NCBI RefSeq assembly: GCF_019747315.1
Contig: NZ_JAIEQY010000139.1
Coordinates: 1 to 42,921 of the forward strand
DNA: 42,921 bases
Direction: 5' to 3'
Source of the DNA: Roseococcus sp.
GTDB taxonomy: Bacteria > Pseudomonadota > Alphaproteobacteria > Acetobacterales > Acetobacteraceae
Shown: positions 1 through 8,720 of the stretch, one piece after another
How the letters are laid out: each line of letters begins with the position of its first letter
Numbering within the stretch: the first letter of the stretch is position 1
The notes under the pieces: generated by a model
Databases searched by the model: none
Told to the model about the DNA's origin: nothing
The model's input: only the letters and a program-made list of their open reading frames with translations
Position numbers and translations under genes: made by a program

Positions 1-105
1 GAGGCACATCACTCCCCGCTCGCGCGCCTCGCCTCCGACCACCTGCCCCTGCGCGCCCGGATCGACCTGCGCGCCGCCAGCCCCGCCCTGGCCAAGGCGG
101 CCTGA
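1..105 (+). CDS. C-terminal end of an endonuclease/exonuclease/phosphatase (EEP) family protein, partial
   Basis: Frame 1 is open from the first base and ends in TGA at 103-105, leaving 34 codons of a gene that begins outside the window. The tail contains ASDHLPLRARIDL, which matches the SDHxPL motif closing the EEP fold (DNase I-like nucleases and phosphatases), where the Asp-His pair belongs to the catalytic site. The motif lies about 20 residues from the end, as usual in this family. The substrate cannot be told from this fragment. The gene converges on the response regulator gene, with 7 bp between the two stops. Confidence 0.6.
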   Translation, partial: EAHHSPLARLASDHLPLRARIDLRAASPALAKAA

Positions 106-112
106 GGCTCCG

Positions 113-733
113 TCAGGGCTGGATGCCGGCGGCAAGCCCGATCCGCACCGCCTCGGGCAGGCTGCGCACTCCCAGCTTCTCCATCAGATGGGCGCGATGC
201 ACCTCCACCGTGCGCGGGCTGATGCCGAGCTCGAAGGCGATCACCTTGTTGGCCTTGCCCGCCACCAGCGCCGCCAGCACCTCGGATTCGCGCGGCGAGA
301 GCCCGGCCACCTGGGCCGAGGCCTGCAATTCCAGCTGCAGCCGCTGGTCGGTGGCGCGCAGCGCGTCCAGCGCGCCTTCCACCGCCTCCAGGATGCGCTC
401 CTCGGAATAGGGTTTTTCCACGAAATCCATGGCGCCCGCCCGCATGGCGCGCACCGCCAGCGGCACATCGGCATGGCCGGTCACCACCACCATGGGCAGG
501 CCCACCCCTTGCCGCCGCAGCGCCTCGATCAGGGAGATGCCGTCCAGTCCCTCCATCCGCACATCCACCAGGATGCAGCCCGGCGCGAGGCCGCCCGGCG
601 CCGCCGCGGCGGCCAGGAGGGCCGCGGCACTGGCATAGGTGGCCGCCGGCTGCTGCAGCGATTCGAGCAGCATGGCGAGCGAGCGCCGCACTGCCTCGTC
701 ATCATCCACGATGTGCACGATGGGCGTGTTCAT
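113..733 (-). CDS. FixJ/TodT-type two-component response regulator
   Basis: A 206-residue response regulator, the usual length of the FixJ/NarL class. Residues 1-120 form a receiver domain with the acidic cluster DDD at 10-12, phosphoacceptor Asp57 (ILVDVRM) and the Lys of VEKPY. Residues about 140-200 form a LuxR-type helix-turn-helix (LSPRESEVLAAL followed by ISPRTVEVHRAHLMEKLGV), so it should bind DNA when phosphorylated. Its ATG at 731-733 overlaps the TGA of the upstream kinase gene by four bases (ATGA), so the two are translationally coupled and almost certainly form a cognate pair. Targets are unknown; the upstream Bug gene or a distant uptake operon are candidates. Confidence 0.93.
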   Translation of the reverse strand: MNTPIVHIVDDDEAVRRSLAMLLESLQQPAATYASAAALLAAAAAPGGLAPGCILVDVRMEGLDGISLIEALRRQGVGLPMVVVTGHADVPLAVRAMRAGAMDFVEKPYSEERILEAVEGALDALRATDQRLQLELQASAQVAGLSPRESEVLAALVAGKANKVIAFELGISPRTVEVHRAHLMEKLGVRSLPEAVRIGLAAGIQP

Positions 734-2943
734 GCCGCCAGTGCCGCCTCGGCCAGGGGCAATTCGATGCGGATCTCGGTGCCGCCCGCCGTCACGGGCG
801 TCGCGATCCGCCCGCCATGCGCCTCGATGATGGCGCGGCAGATGGAGAGGCCAATGCCCATCCCCCCATCCTTGGTGCTGACAAAGGGCTGGAACAGGCG
901 TTCGCGCACCTCGGCCGGCAGGCCTGGCCCGCCGTCGCGGAAGGTCAGCACCGCCCGCCCGCCCTCGCGCTGGAGGCTGACGGTGATGCCCGGCGCCGCC
1001 AGCCCTTCCGTCGCCTCGATGGCGTTGCGCAGCAGGTTCACGAAGACCTGCTGCATCTGCACCGCATCGGCCATGATCAGGCAGCCCGCAGCGCCGACAT
1101 CAAGGGCGATGGGTGGGGCCGCGCCGCGATGCGCGGCCGTCACCAGCGCCACGCCATCCGCCACGAGCGGGCCGAGCGAGACGAGGCGCAGCTCCGTCTC
1201 GCCGCGGCCCACGAAATCGCGCAGGCGGCGCAGGATCTCGCCCGCGCGCAGGATCTGCGCCGAAGCCTCGCGCATCGCCTCGCGCGCGGCGCCGGTCCGC
1301 GTCGCGTCGGGCGGGTCGGCCTGGAGCATGCGCATCCCGGCCCGCAGGAAATTCCCTGCGGCGGTCAGCGGCTGGTTGAGCTCATGCGCCACGCCCAGGC
1401 TCATGGCGGCCAGCGTATCCGCCCGGGCGATCCGGCGCGTCGCCTCCTCCGACTGGCGCAGCCGCGCCTCCGTCGCCCGCCGGCGGGTGATATCCCGCGC
1501 GACGCCGACGAGGCCCACGATCCTGCCGGTGGAATCCCGCCAGGGTGCCTTCACCACCACATATTCCCTGAACTCGCCGGGGTGGCCGGGCATGATGAGG
1601 CGGGTTTCATACTCCTGGACCACGCCGTTGCGGATCGTCTCCAGGTCGATCACCCGGAGATTCTCGGCATCGGCCGCACCCAGCAATTCGCGATCGGTCC
1701 GCCCCAGGATATCCTCCTCGTAATGGCCCATCACGCGGCTGACGGCCTGGTTGACCAGGACATAGCGCAGGTCGACATCCTTCACGAAGATCTCATCCGG
1801 TACGGATTCGACCACCGAGCGCAGCAATTGCCGCTCATCATCCATCTTGCGGGCCTGGGCCTGGCTGTTTTCGGCCAGGCGCCGGGCGACCTCCGCCTCA
1901 CGCAGGGGCGCGCGGCGCGCCTCGGCCACCGCGCTCGCCAGGGCCTCGAACTCTGCAATGCGGATCAACCCGTCTGGCCGGGCGGCTTCGGCGCTGGTCA
2001 ATTGCGCGAGCGGACGCATGAGGCGCCGGATGGAAAGATCCACCAGGACGCCCAGGATCAGCAGGACGATGAGGGCCGTGGCCGCCGCCTGCAGGGCGGG
2101 GCGCTGCCAGGCGAGCAATTCCTCGGCGCGCGTCGCGCCCAGGATGACGACCCAGCCGCTGGCAGGCAGGCGCTCGAAGGCCATCAACAGCTCCTGCCCA
2201 CCGGGGCCGATGCCGCGCAGCCGGCGGCGCTCACCCGGGCCGAGGTTCGCGAAGAAATCGGGGGGGATGGCGGCGTGAATCCTCGCGCCGCTGGCGGTGG
2301 CAATGCCCACCACGGTCTGGTCCGGCGGCGCCAGCAGGAAGCCCTGCGAGCCGAAGCTGCCGACCGGTTGCCGCAGCAGGGCGCCGAGCCGGTCCGGCGA
2401 CATCGGCATGGCCAGGGCACCCACCACCTCCCCCTGGCGCCGCACCGGCACGGCCACGCTGGCCAGCGAGCGCTCGATGCCTGGCAGCATGATTGGGGCT
2501 GCGAAGGCGGGTTGGCCGCTGCGCAGGGCGCGCGCGGCCGGGCCCTGCTCCAGCATGTCCGGCAGGGGGGCTCCGAGGGGGAGGCGGCTGTTGACCACCT
2601 GGCGCCGGGGATCCTCACGCCGGACAAAAATGGCAAAGCCCTCGAGCGGCGCCAGGACTTCCCGCGCCTGGGCGTGGAAGGCGGCGAGTGCCTCCACCCC
2701 GTCATCAAGGTGGCTGGCGGTTGCCAGCGCGTTGAGAACCAGCACCGCGGCTTCCAATTCGCGCTCGATCGCCAGGGCGCGCGCCCGGGCGCCGATCGCC
2801 AGGAGCTCCTCGACATCGCCCTTCAGCCGGGCGGCGAGTTCGAGGATCAGCCACCCTCCCAGGAGAATCGCCGGCAGCAGCAACAGGCAGGCGAGGCGCA
2901 GCAGATGGCGGCGCAGGCTGGGCGCGGGCTGGCGGTTGAGCAT
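730..2943 (-). CDS. Membrane sensor histidine kinase with periplasmic Cache-like domain and PAS domain
   Basis: The frame is open to a TTG at 2982, but the ATG at 2943 (737 residues) begins just before a normal basic/hydrophobic N-terminus and is preferred. Order of parts: membrane segment about 10-37; periplasmic Cache-like region about 45-275; second membrane segment about 285-305; linker; PAS domain about 374-487 ending in VARDITRRR; HisKA with phosphoacceptor His520 in AHELNQPLT; HATPase_c with NLLRNAIEA (N box), DGGPGLP (G1) and GMGIGLSICRAI (G2). The HELNQPL signature is that of FixL/DctB/DctS-type kinases, which normally pair with FixJ-like regulators, as here. The Bug gene lies 48 bp upstream on the same strand. 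The ligand is unknown; a carboxylate is an inference from family and context. Confidence 0.92.
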   Translation of the reverse strand: MLNRQPAPSLRRHLLRLACLLLLPAILLGGWLILELAARLKGDVEELLAIGARARALAIERELEAAVLVLNALATASHLDDGVEALAAFHAQAREVLAPLEGFAIFVRREDPRRQVVNSRLPLGAPLPDMLEQGPAARALRSGQPAFAAPIMLPGIERSLASVAVPVRRQGEVVGALAMPMSPDRLGALLRQPVGSFGSQGFLLAPPDQTVVGIATASGARIHAAIPPDFFANLGPGERRRLRGIGPGGQELLMAFERLPASGWVVILGATRAEELLAWQRPALQAAATALIVLLILGVLVDLSIRRLMRPLAQLTSAEAARPDGLIRIAEFEALASAVAEARRAPLREAEVARRLAENSQAQARKMDDERQLLRSVVESVPDEIFVKDVDLRYVLVNQAVSRVMGHYEEDILGRTDRELLGAADAENLRVIDLETIRNGVVQEYETRLIMPGHPGEFREYVVVKAPWRDSTGRIVGLVGVARDITRRRATEARLRQSEEATRRIARADTLAAMSLGVAHELNQPLTAAGNFLRAGMRMLQADPPDATRTGAAREAMREASAQILRAGEILRRLRDFVGRGETELRLVSLGPLVADGVALVTAAHRGAAPPIALDVGAAGCLIMADAVQMQQVFVNLLRNAIEATEGLAAPGITVSLQREGGRAVLTFRDGGPGLPAEVRERLFQPFVSTKDGGMGIGLSICRAIIEAHGGRIATPVTAGGTEIRIELPLAEAALAA

Positions 2944-2991
2944 GGTGGGCGCACCATGCCAGAGCCCGCGCTGCGGGGCCAAGCGGAAGCG

Positions 2992-3951
2992 CTACCGTGC
3001 CGGGGTGATGCGGCCGCGCAGCAGGCTCTCCCAGCGGGTGACCTCCGTCGCCACGTAGCGCTGCGCCTGCTCAGGCGTGTTGGCGACGATTCGGTCCACG
3101 CCGAGCTCGGTCATGCGCCGGGCCATCGCCTCGGTGCCCATGGCGGCGGCGATGGCGCGCTGCAGGCTGGCCTGGATGGGGGCGGGCGTGGCGCTGGCCG
3201 CGAAGATCGCCTGCCAGACATTCATCTCGGCATCGAGCCCGATTTCGCGCAGGCTCGGCGCCTCGGGCAGGGCCGGGCTGCGGCCGGCGCTGGTCACGGC
3301 GAAGGCGCGGGCCTGGCCGCCGCGCGCGGTCTGCACGCCGGTCAGTGCCACGTCGAACACCATGGCGATGCGCCCGGCGGCGAGGTCGAGCGTCGCCGGG
3401 GCGCCGCCGCGATAGGGGATCTCGTTCAGCTCCACGCCCGCGGCGTTGAGGAACAACAGCGCCGCCATCTGAAGGGTGCCGCCACCGCCGGTGCTGCCAT
3501 AGTCGAACCGCCCCGGGGCGGCGCGCGCCATGGCGATGAACTCCCGCACGTCCCGCGCCGGGTGGTTGTTCGCCACCAGCATCACCATGGGCATCTCCGA
3601 GAGCACGGAGACGGCGGTGAGCGCCGTGGTCACGTCGATCGGGGCATTGGGCACCACGAGGCGCAGCACGGCGTGGGAGGTGTTGTTGATCAGCAGCGTG
3701 TGCCCATCCGCGGCGGCACGAGCCACGACCTCGGACGCCACGATCCCCGCGCCGCCCACGCGATTCTCCACCACGATGGGCTGCGGGAGATGCGCGGACA
3801 TCGCCTCGGCCAGGACGCGGGCGCCCACATCGGTGGCGCCGCCGGCGGCGAAAGGCACGACGAGGCGGACCGGCCGGTCAGGGAAGGCCCAGGCGGGCGT
3901 GGCGAGAGACAGGGCGGCAAAGCCGGCCAGCAGCAGGCGGCGCAGGGACAT
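2992..3951 (-). CDS. Bug/TctC-family periplasmic substrate-binding protein
   Basis: The start is placed at 3951, giving 319 residues: GAGG lies just upstream, and MSLRRLLLAGFAALSLATPAWA forms a signal peptide cut before FPDRP. An in-frame start at 3996 would add 15 residues ahead of the signal. PDRPVRLVVPFAAGGATD at the mature N-terminus, VENRVGGAG, and PYRGGAPATLDLAAGRI are hallmarks of the Bug family, which binds carboxylates and similar small molecules in the periplasm. No TctA/TctB membrane partners are present, so this is an orphan Bug. It lies 41 bp downstream of marR and 48 bp upstream of the kinase, which suggests it may present ligand to the sensor rather than serve transport. Confidence 0.92.
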   Translation of the reverse strand: MSLRRLLLAGFAALSLATPAWAFPDRPVRLVVPFAAGGATDVGARVLAEAMSAHLPQPIVVENRVGGAGIVASEVVARAAADGHTLLINNTSHAVLRLVVPNAPIDVTTALTAVSVLSEMPMVMLVANNHPARDVREFIAMARAAPGRFDYGSTGGGGTLQMAALLFLNAAGVELNEIPYRGGAPATLDLAAGRIAMVFDVALTGVQTARGGQARAFAVTSAGRSPALPEAPSLREIGLDAEMNVWQAIFAASATPAPIQASLQRAIAAAMGTEAMARRMTELGVDRIVANTPEQAQRYVATEVTRWESLLRGRITPAR

Positions 3952-3992
3952 GGGTTCCTCCAGGTGGTCTTGGCCGCGGTGTGTAGAGGCTT

Positions 3993-4505
3993 TCAACCGC
4001 CTGGGGAAAGCGCCGCGGGCAGCGGTTCCAGCCCGCCCAGCCAGGCGGAGAGCAGCGGCCCCAGCGCCGCACGCTGCGCAGCGTCCAGATGCGCCACCAG
4101 CCGCGCCTGGGTGGCGACTTGGGCCCCCAGCACCCCATCCACCAGCGCCCGGCCCGCGGGGGTGAGCGCGATCAGCACGCTGCGCCCATCGGCCGGGTTG
4201 GGCCGGCGGCGCACATGCCCGGCTTTCTCCAGCTGGTCCACGCGATGGGTCATGGTGCCGGAGGTGATCATCATCGTTCCCAGCAGGTCATTCGGCGAGA
4301 GCGCGAAGGGCGGGCCCGCGCGGCGCAGCGTGGCCAGCACGTCGAAGCTCGCGAAATTCAGCCCGTGCTGGGCGAGCGTCGCTTCCAAGTCGCGCATCAG
4401 ATGGCGGGAGAGGCGCAGGACGCGGCCGATCAGCCCCATGGGGCCGACATCGAGGTCCGGGCGTTCGCGGCCCCATTGGGCGAGGACGAGGTCGAGGTGA
4501 TCCAT
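3993..4505 (-). CDS. MarR-family transcriptional regulator
   Basis: A 170-residue winged-helix regulator of normal MarR length. The DNA-binding core is about residues 50-115: LNFASFDVLATLRRAGPPFALSPNDL, then the recognition region TMTHRVDQLEKAGHVRRRPNPADGR with the typical DGR wing, then LTPAGRAL. It is transcribed away from eamA, and the 79-bp gap holds two matching palindromes, so autoregulation and repression of eamA-GST is the simplest model. It also heads the minus-strand run into the Bug, kinase and regulator genes (41 bp to the Bug gene), so it may control those too. The effector is unknown. Confidence 0.92.
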   Translation of the reverse strand: MDHLDLVLAQWGRERPDLDVGPMGLIGRVLRLSRHLMRDLEATLAQHGLNFASFDVLATLRRAGPPFALSPNDLLGTMMITSGTMTHRVDQLEKAGHVRRRPNPADGRSVLIALTPAGRALVDGVLGAQVATQARLVAHLDAAQRAALGPLLSAWLGGLEPLPAALSPGG

Positions 4506-4528
4506 CGCCCCATTTTGGCGACGATATA

Positions 4529-4570
4529 TCTTGAACTCAAGACAGTCTGGATTATCTTGACTTCAAGATA
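4529..4570. promoter_or_regulatory. Two palindromic operator sites between marR and eamA
   Basis: Two inverted repeats share one half-site. TCTTGA-AC-TCAAGA lies at 4529-4542 and TATCTTGA-CT-TCAAGATA at 4553-4570, both perfect, with centres 26 bp apart (about 2.5 helical turns). They sit in an AT-rich island between divergent start codons, the second ending 14 bp before the eamA ATG. Size, symmetry and position fit dimeric MarR-family binding sites. Binding is inferred from context. Confidence 0.75.
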
Positions 4571-4584
4571 AAACGGATAGCCCC

Positions 4585-5448
4585 ATGCCCCGCAGCACGG
4601 ATCTCGCCCTCACCGCCCTGGCCCCGGCCATCTGGGGCAGCACCTATTTGGTCACGACGGAGCTGCTGGGCGGCTGGGACCCGCTGGCGCTGGCGTTGCT
4701 GCGCGCGCTGCCGGCGGGGATTTTGCTGCTGCTGGTTATGCGGCAATGGCCCACCGGCATCTGGTGGCATCGCGCCGTGGTGCTCGGCATCCTCAATTTT
4801 TCCTTCTTCTGGGTGATGCTCTTCATCTCTGCCCATCGGCTGCCTGGGGGCGTGGCGGCGACGGTGGGGGCGATCCAGCCCCTTTTCGTGCTGCTGCTGG
4901 CCGGGCCGGTGCTGGGCAGCGCCATCCGGCCGGCCGCCGTCCTGGCCGCGTTGGCGGGCATGCTGGGGGTGGCGCTGCTGGTACTGGCGCCGGGCGCCAC
5001 GCTGGACATGTGGGGGATCGCGGCCGGCCTGGCGGGGGCCGTCGCCATGGCCGCCGGCACGGTGCTGACGCGCAAATGGCAGCCACCCGTCTCGCCGCTC
5101 ACCTTCACCGCCTGGCAGCTCACCGCCGGCGGGCTGGTGCTACTGCCCGCGCTGGCCTGGTGGCATCCGCCGCTGCCGGAGCTTTCGCTGCGCAGCCTCT
5201 CGGGCCTGGTGTATCTGGGGCTGATCGGCGCGGCGGGGACCTATATCCTCTGGTTCCGCGGCATAGCCCGGCTGGGTCCGGGCGTTGTCGCCCCGCTGGG
5301 GCTGCTCAGCCCCGTCTCGGCGGTGCTGCTGGGCTGGATGGTGCTGGGCCAGACGCTCTCGCCGGTGCAGATGCTGGGCATGGCGGTGGTGATCGGCAGC
5401 ATCGTCGCGAGCCAGTTCCTGCAACCGCCGCAACCCCACAAGGAGTGA
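4585..5448 (+). CDS. EamA/DMT-family inner-membrane transporter (RhaT/YdcZ-like exporter)
   Basis: 287 residues, almost all hydrophobic, with about ten predicted membrane helices in two EamA repeats of five (roughly 5-135 and 145-280). The first repeat opens with LALTALAPAIWGSTYLVTTELL and the second contains GTYILWFRGIARLGPGVVAPLGLLSPVSAVLLGWMVLGQ in segments typical of the drug/metabolite transporter superfamily. Members export amino acids, metabolites or drugs; the substrate here is unknown. It is divergent from marR across two operators. The next gene starts 4 bp after the stop and uses an AAGGAG that lies inside the eamA end, so the two form an operon. Confidence 0.9.
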   Translation: MPRSTDLALTALAPAIWGSTYLVTTELLGGWDPLALALLRALPAGILLLLVMRQWPTGIWWHRAVVLGILNFSFFWVMLFISAHRLPGGVAATVGAIQPLFVLLLAGPVLGSAIRPAAVLAALAGMLGVALLVLAPGATLDMWGIAAGLAGAVAMAAGTVLTRKWQPPVSPLTFTAWQLTAGGLVLLPALAWWHPPLPELSLRSLSGLVYLGLIGAAGTYILWFRGIARLGPGVVAPLGLLSPVSAVLLGWMVLGQTLSPVQMLGMAVVIGSIVASQFLQPPQPHKE

Positions 5449-5452
5449 GCCC

Positions 5453-6439
5453 ATGGGTTTCCTGTTGAACGGCGCCTGGACCCAGGACGACGCGCTGCCC
5501 ACCACCCAGGGCGGCGCCTTCATCCGCCGCGAATCGCAGTTCCGCAACTGGATCACGCCCGATGGCGCCCCCGGCCCCAGCGGCGAGGGCGGCTTCGCGG
5601 CCGAGGCCGGGCGCTATCACCTGCATGTCTCGCTGGCCTGCCCCTGGGCGCATCGCGCGCTGATCTTTCGGGCGCTGAAGGGCCTGGAGGATATGATCTC
5701 CCTCTCCGTCACCCACTGGCTGATGGCGGATCAGGGCTGGAGCTTCGCCCCCGGCCCGGGCGTGGTGGGCGACCCGATCCTGGGTGCCGCGCATCTGCAC
5801 GAGATTTATACCGCCGCCGCGCCGGACTACAGCGGCCGCGTCACCGTGCCCGTGCTCTGGGACAAGGCGCGCGGGCGGATCGTAAACAATGAATCCGCCG
5901 AGATCATCCGCATGCTGAATTCCGCCTTCGACGGCATCGGCGCCAGTCCCGGCGATTACTACCCCGCAGAGTTGCGCCCCGAGATCGACGCGCTGAACGC
6001 GCGCATTTACGCCGCCGTCAACAATGGCGTGTACCAGGCGGGTTTCGCCCGCAGCCAGGCCGCCTATGACGCCGCCATCTCCCCGCTCTTCGAGACGCTG
6101 GCCGAGCTGGAGGCGCGGCTCGGCCGGTCACGCTACCTGCTGGGCGATCGCGTGACCGAGGCGGATTGGCGGCTTTTCACCACGCTGATCCGCTTCGATT
6201 CGGTCTATGTCGGGCATTTCCGCTGCGACCGCCGCCGCATCCTGGATCAGCCCAATCTGTGGGGCTGGCTGCGGGACCTGTACCAATGGCCCGGCATCGC
6301 GGAGACGGTGGATTTCGACCATATCCGGCGGCACTACTACCTCAGCCACCGGCAGCTGAACCCGACCGGCATCCTGCCCGTGGGGCCGAAGCTCGACTTC
6401 CGCACGCCGCATGGGCGAGGGGCAATTCCTGGAAGCTGA
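5453..6439 (+). CDS. Xi-class glutathione S-transferase (glutathionyl-hydroquinone reductase, YqjG/ECM4 family)
   Basis: 328 residues, the normal length for the Xi class and longer than ordinary GSTs. The N-terminal thioredoxin-like domain carries LACPWAHRAL with catalytic Cys63, followed by VPVLWDKARGRIVNNESAEIIR in which NESAEI binds glutathione. The C-terminal helical domain (about 165-300) contains the family's YLLGDRVTEADWRLFTTLIRFD block. Known members reduce glutathionyl-hydroquinones, releasing the quinol. It is co-transcribed with the EamA exporter under the MarR operators, which suggests a quinone or electrophile stress response (inference). The stop lies 6 bp from the 3' end of the convergent tRNA gene. 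Confidence 0.92.
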   Translation: MGFLLNGAWTQDDALPTTQGGAFIRRESQFRNWITPDGAPGPSGEGGFAAEAGRYHLHVSLACPWAHRALIFRALKGLEDMISLSVTHWLMADQGWSFAPGPGVVGDPILGAAHLHEIYTAAAPDYSGRVTVPVLWDKARGRIVNNESAEIIRMLNSAFDGIGASPGDYYPAELRPEIDALNARIYAAVNNGVYQAGFARSQAAYDAAISPLFETLAELEARLGRSRYLLGDRVTEADWRLFTTLIRFDSVYVGHFRCDRRRILDQPNLWGWLRDLYQWPGIAETVDFDHIRRHYYLSHRQLNPTGILPVGPKLDFRTPHGRGAIPGS

Positions 6440-6445
6440 GAAGAA

Positions 6446-6521
6446 TGGGGCGATCGACGGGGCTCGAACCCGCGACATCCAAGACCACAACCTGGCGCTC
6501 TACCAACTGAGCTACGACCGC
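6446..6521 (-). tRNA. tRNA-His (GTG anticodon)
   Basis: Read on the minus strand, a full cloverleaf can be folded. The acceptor GCGGTCG pairs with CGATCGC (one G-T). The D-arm is GCTC/GAGC. The anticodon stem CCAGG/CTTGG encloses the loop TTGTGGT with anticodon GTG. The T-arm has the loop TTCGAGC. Position 73 is C, CCA is encoded (6446-6448), and the base before the acceptor (6522) is G, giving the extra G-1:C73 pair that identifies tRNA-His. Confidence 0.95.
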
Positions 6522-6559
6522 CGCACGGCGCGCTGGATAGGCCCCCGATGCCGCTTGCG

Positions 6560-6778
6560 TCAACCCGCGCCCAGAACAGCCCGGCCCCGCGCTGTCAGCC
6601 GGGCCTGCGCCGCGGCCATCGCACCCCCGCCGGGCGCGATCTCGACCAGGCCGTCCAGCAGCGCATCCTCCGAGGCCGAAAGGCGGGGGCAGGGGCTGCG
6701 CCAGGCTTTCATCGCCTGGCCATGGCCGCGCGGTTCGGCGGCGCTCCATCGGAGCGGGTTGCCTGCCGCCAGCCACAT
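6560..6778 (-). CDS. Possible small hypothetical protein (72 aa)
   Basis: An ATG-started frame of 72 codons follows the aminotransferase stop on the same strand after 51 bp and ends 38 bp before tRNA-His. The product has a plausible Leu/Ala helix (RLSASEDALLDGLVEIAPG) but no domain or signal that I recognise. The nearest Shine-Dalgarno-like AGGAG is about 20 nt upstream of the ATG, which is too far. In this GC-rich DNA a chance frame is quite possible, so this is a weak call and the stretch may simply be the 3' untranslated region of the aminotransferase. Confidence 0.3.
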   Translation of the reverse strand: MWLAAGNPLRWSAAEPRGHGQAMKAWRSPCPRLSASEDALLDGLVEIAPGGGAMAAAQARLTARGRAVLGAG

Positions 6779-6829
6779 GGCATCGGGGGTGATGCCGGTG
6801 GCGCTCCTGTCCTGCCTGCCCTTGTGGCG

Positions 6830-8020
6830 TTAGCCCGCGACGCGCTGCGCGCCCTGCCGGGCCTGCATCCAGGCGCCGATCCGGGCCAGCGCCTCCCGCA
6901 GCACGCTTTCGTTCTTGCAGAAGGCGAAGCGGGCGTAGTGGCTCGGCGGCTTCTCGCCGGCGTAGAAGGCGGTGACGGGAATGGCCGTCACCTTCGCCTC
7001 CTCGGTCAACATGCGGCAGAAGGCCACGTCATCGCCGGTGAAGCCGATGGATCGGATATCGGCGGTCACGAAATAGCTGCCCATGGCGGGCAGCACGTGA
7101 AAGCCAAGCTCCGTCAGCCCCGCCGCCAGGATGTCCCGCCGCGCGGCCAGATCGGCGCCGAGCGAGGCGAAATAGGCGTCATCCTTGGCGAGCCCCACCG
7201 CCACCGCGCGCTGCAGGTTGGGCGGCGTGGTGAAGGTCAGGTTCTGGTGGGCCTTGGCGACATTGGGCTGGATCGCCCGGTCGCACGTCACATAGCCGAC
7301 CTTCCAGCCCGTCAGGTTGAAGGTCTTCCCAGCGCTGCCGATGCGCAGGCACCGCTCGCGCATGCCGGGCAGCGTCATCAGCGGGATGTGCTTCCAGCCA
7401 TCATAGGTCAGGTGCTCATAGACTTCGTCGCAGATGGCGTAGCAATCATGCCGCGTGACCAGGTCCGCGATGAAGGCCAGTTCGGCGGCGGTGAAGACCT
7501 TGCCCGTCGGGTTCATCGGCGTGTTGAAGAGGATGGCCTTGGTCTTCGGCCCAAAGGCGGCGGCCAGCTCGGCGCGCGGCAATTCCCATTTGGGCGGGTT
7601 GAGGCGGACGATGCGCGGGATGGCACCCAGCAGCTTCACCGTCGGCGCGTAGGTGTCGTAGAGCGGCTCGATCAGCACGACCTCGTCGCCCGGGTTTACA
7701 ACGGCCATCAGGCTGGCCGTGATGGCTTCCGTGGCGCCGGAGGTGACAACGATCTCGGCATTGGGGTCCACCTCGATGCCGTAGAAGCGCTTGTTCGCGG
7801 CGGCCACGGCCTGGCGCAGCTCGGGCACGCCGGTCATGGGCGGATACTGGTTGCGGCCGTCCATCAGCGCGTCGGCCGCGGCCTTCAGCACGTCCGGCGG
7901 GCCATCATAATCGGGGAAGCCCTGGCCCAGGTTGATGGCGCCGTGCTGCACGGCCAGGGCCGACATGACGGTGAAGATCGTCGTGCCCGTGGCGGAGAGC
8001 AGCTCATTCATCGGCTTCAT
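6830..8020 (-). CDS. PLP-dependent class I/II aminotransferase
   Basis: 396 residues, typical of fold-type I aminotransferases. INLGQGFPDYDGP is the N-terminal substrate-binding segment. VTSGATEAI binds the PLP phosphate. FNTPMNPTGKVF holds the conserved NP-TGK stretch, CDEVYEHL carries the Asp and Tyr that contact the ring, and SAGKTFNLTGWKVGY contains the Schiff-base Lys. FARFAFCKN-like sequence near the end holds the Arg that binds the substrate carboxylate. The closest recognisable group is the YbdL/KAT-like methionine or kynurenine aminotransferase branch; exact specificity is not visible. ATGs at 8020 and 8011 are both possible. An AAGG lies about 11 nt before the first, which I keep. 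Confidence 0.92.
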   Translation of the reverse strand: MKPMNELLSATGTTIFTVMSALAVQHGAINLGQGFPDYDGPPDVLKAAADALMDGRNQYPPMTGVPELRQAVAAANKRFYGIEVDPNAEIVVTSGATEAITASLMAVVNPGDEVVLIEPLYDTYAPTVKLLGAIPRIVRLNPPKWELPRAELAAAFGPKTKAILFNTPMNPTGKVFTAAELAFIADLVTRHDCYAICDEVYEHLTYDGWKHIPLMTLPGMRERCLRIGSAGKTFNLTGWKVGYVTCDRAIQPNVAKAHQNLTFTTPPNLQRAVAVGLAKDDAYFASLGADLAARRDILAAGLTELGFHVLPAMGSYFVTADIRSIGFTGDDVAFCRMLTEEAKVTAIPVTAFYAGEKPPSHYARFAFCKNESVLREALARIGAWMQARQGAQRVAG

Positions 8021-8129
8021 CGGCGGGGACCTTGGATCCAGGAGAAAACGTTTCGCGCTCTAGCATGGCAATGCCCCCCTCACCACGCAAGGATCGGCCC
8101 TCTCAGGATCTCCCCGGGGGCTGCCATGA

Positions 8130-8666
<537 letters not shown>

Positions 8667-8720
8667 GACTGCCGCCCCCGCCGAGGGGGCACGAGTTTCG
8701 CCGCACACTGGCCCTGGGGG

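Noticed and set aside
817-4500. Very long plus-strand open frame (over 1,200 codons) opposite the kinase and Bug genes
   Set aside because: It lies antisense to well-supported genes, has low-complexity Gly/Arg/His-rich product and no family match; it is a by-product of third-position GC bias.
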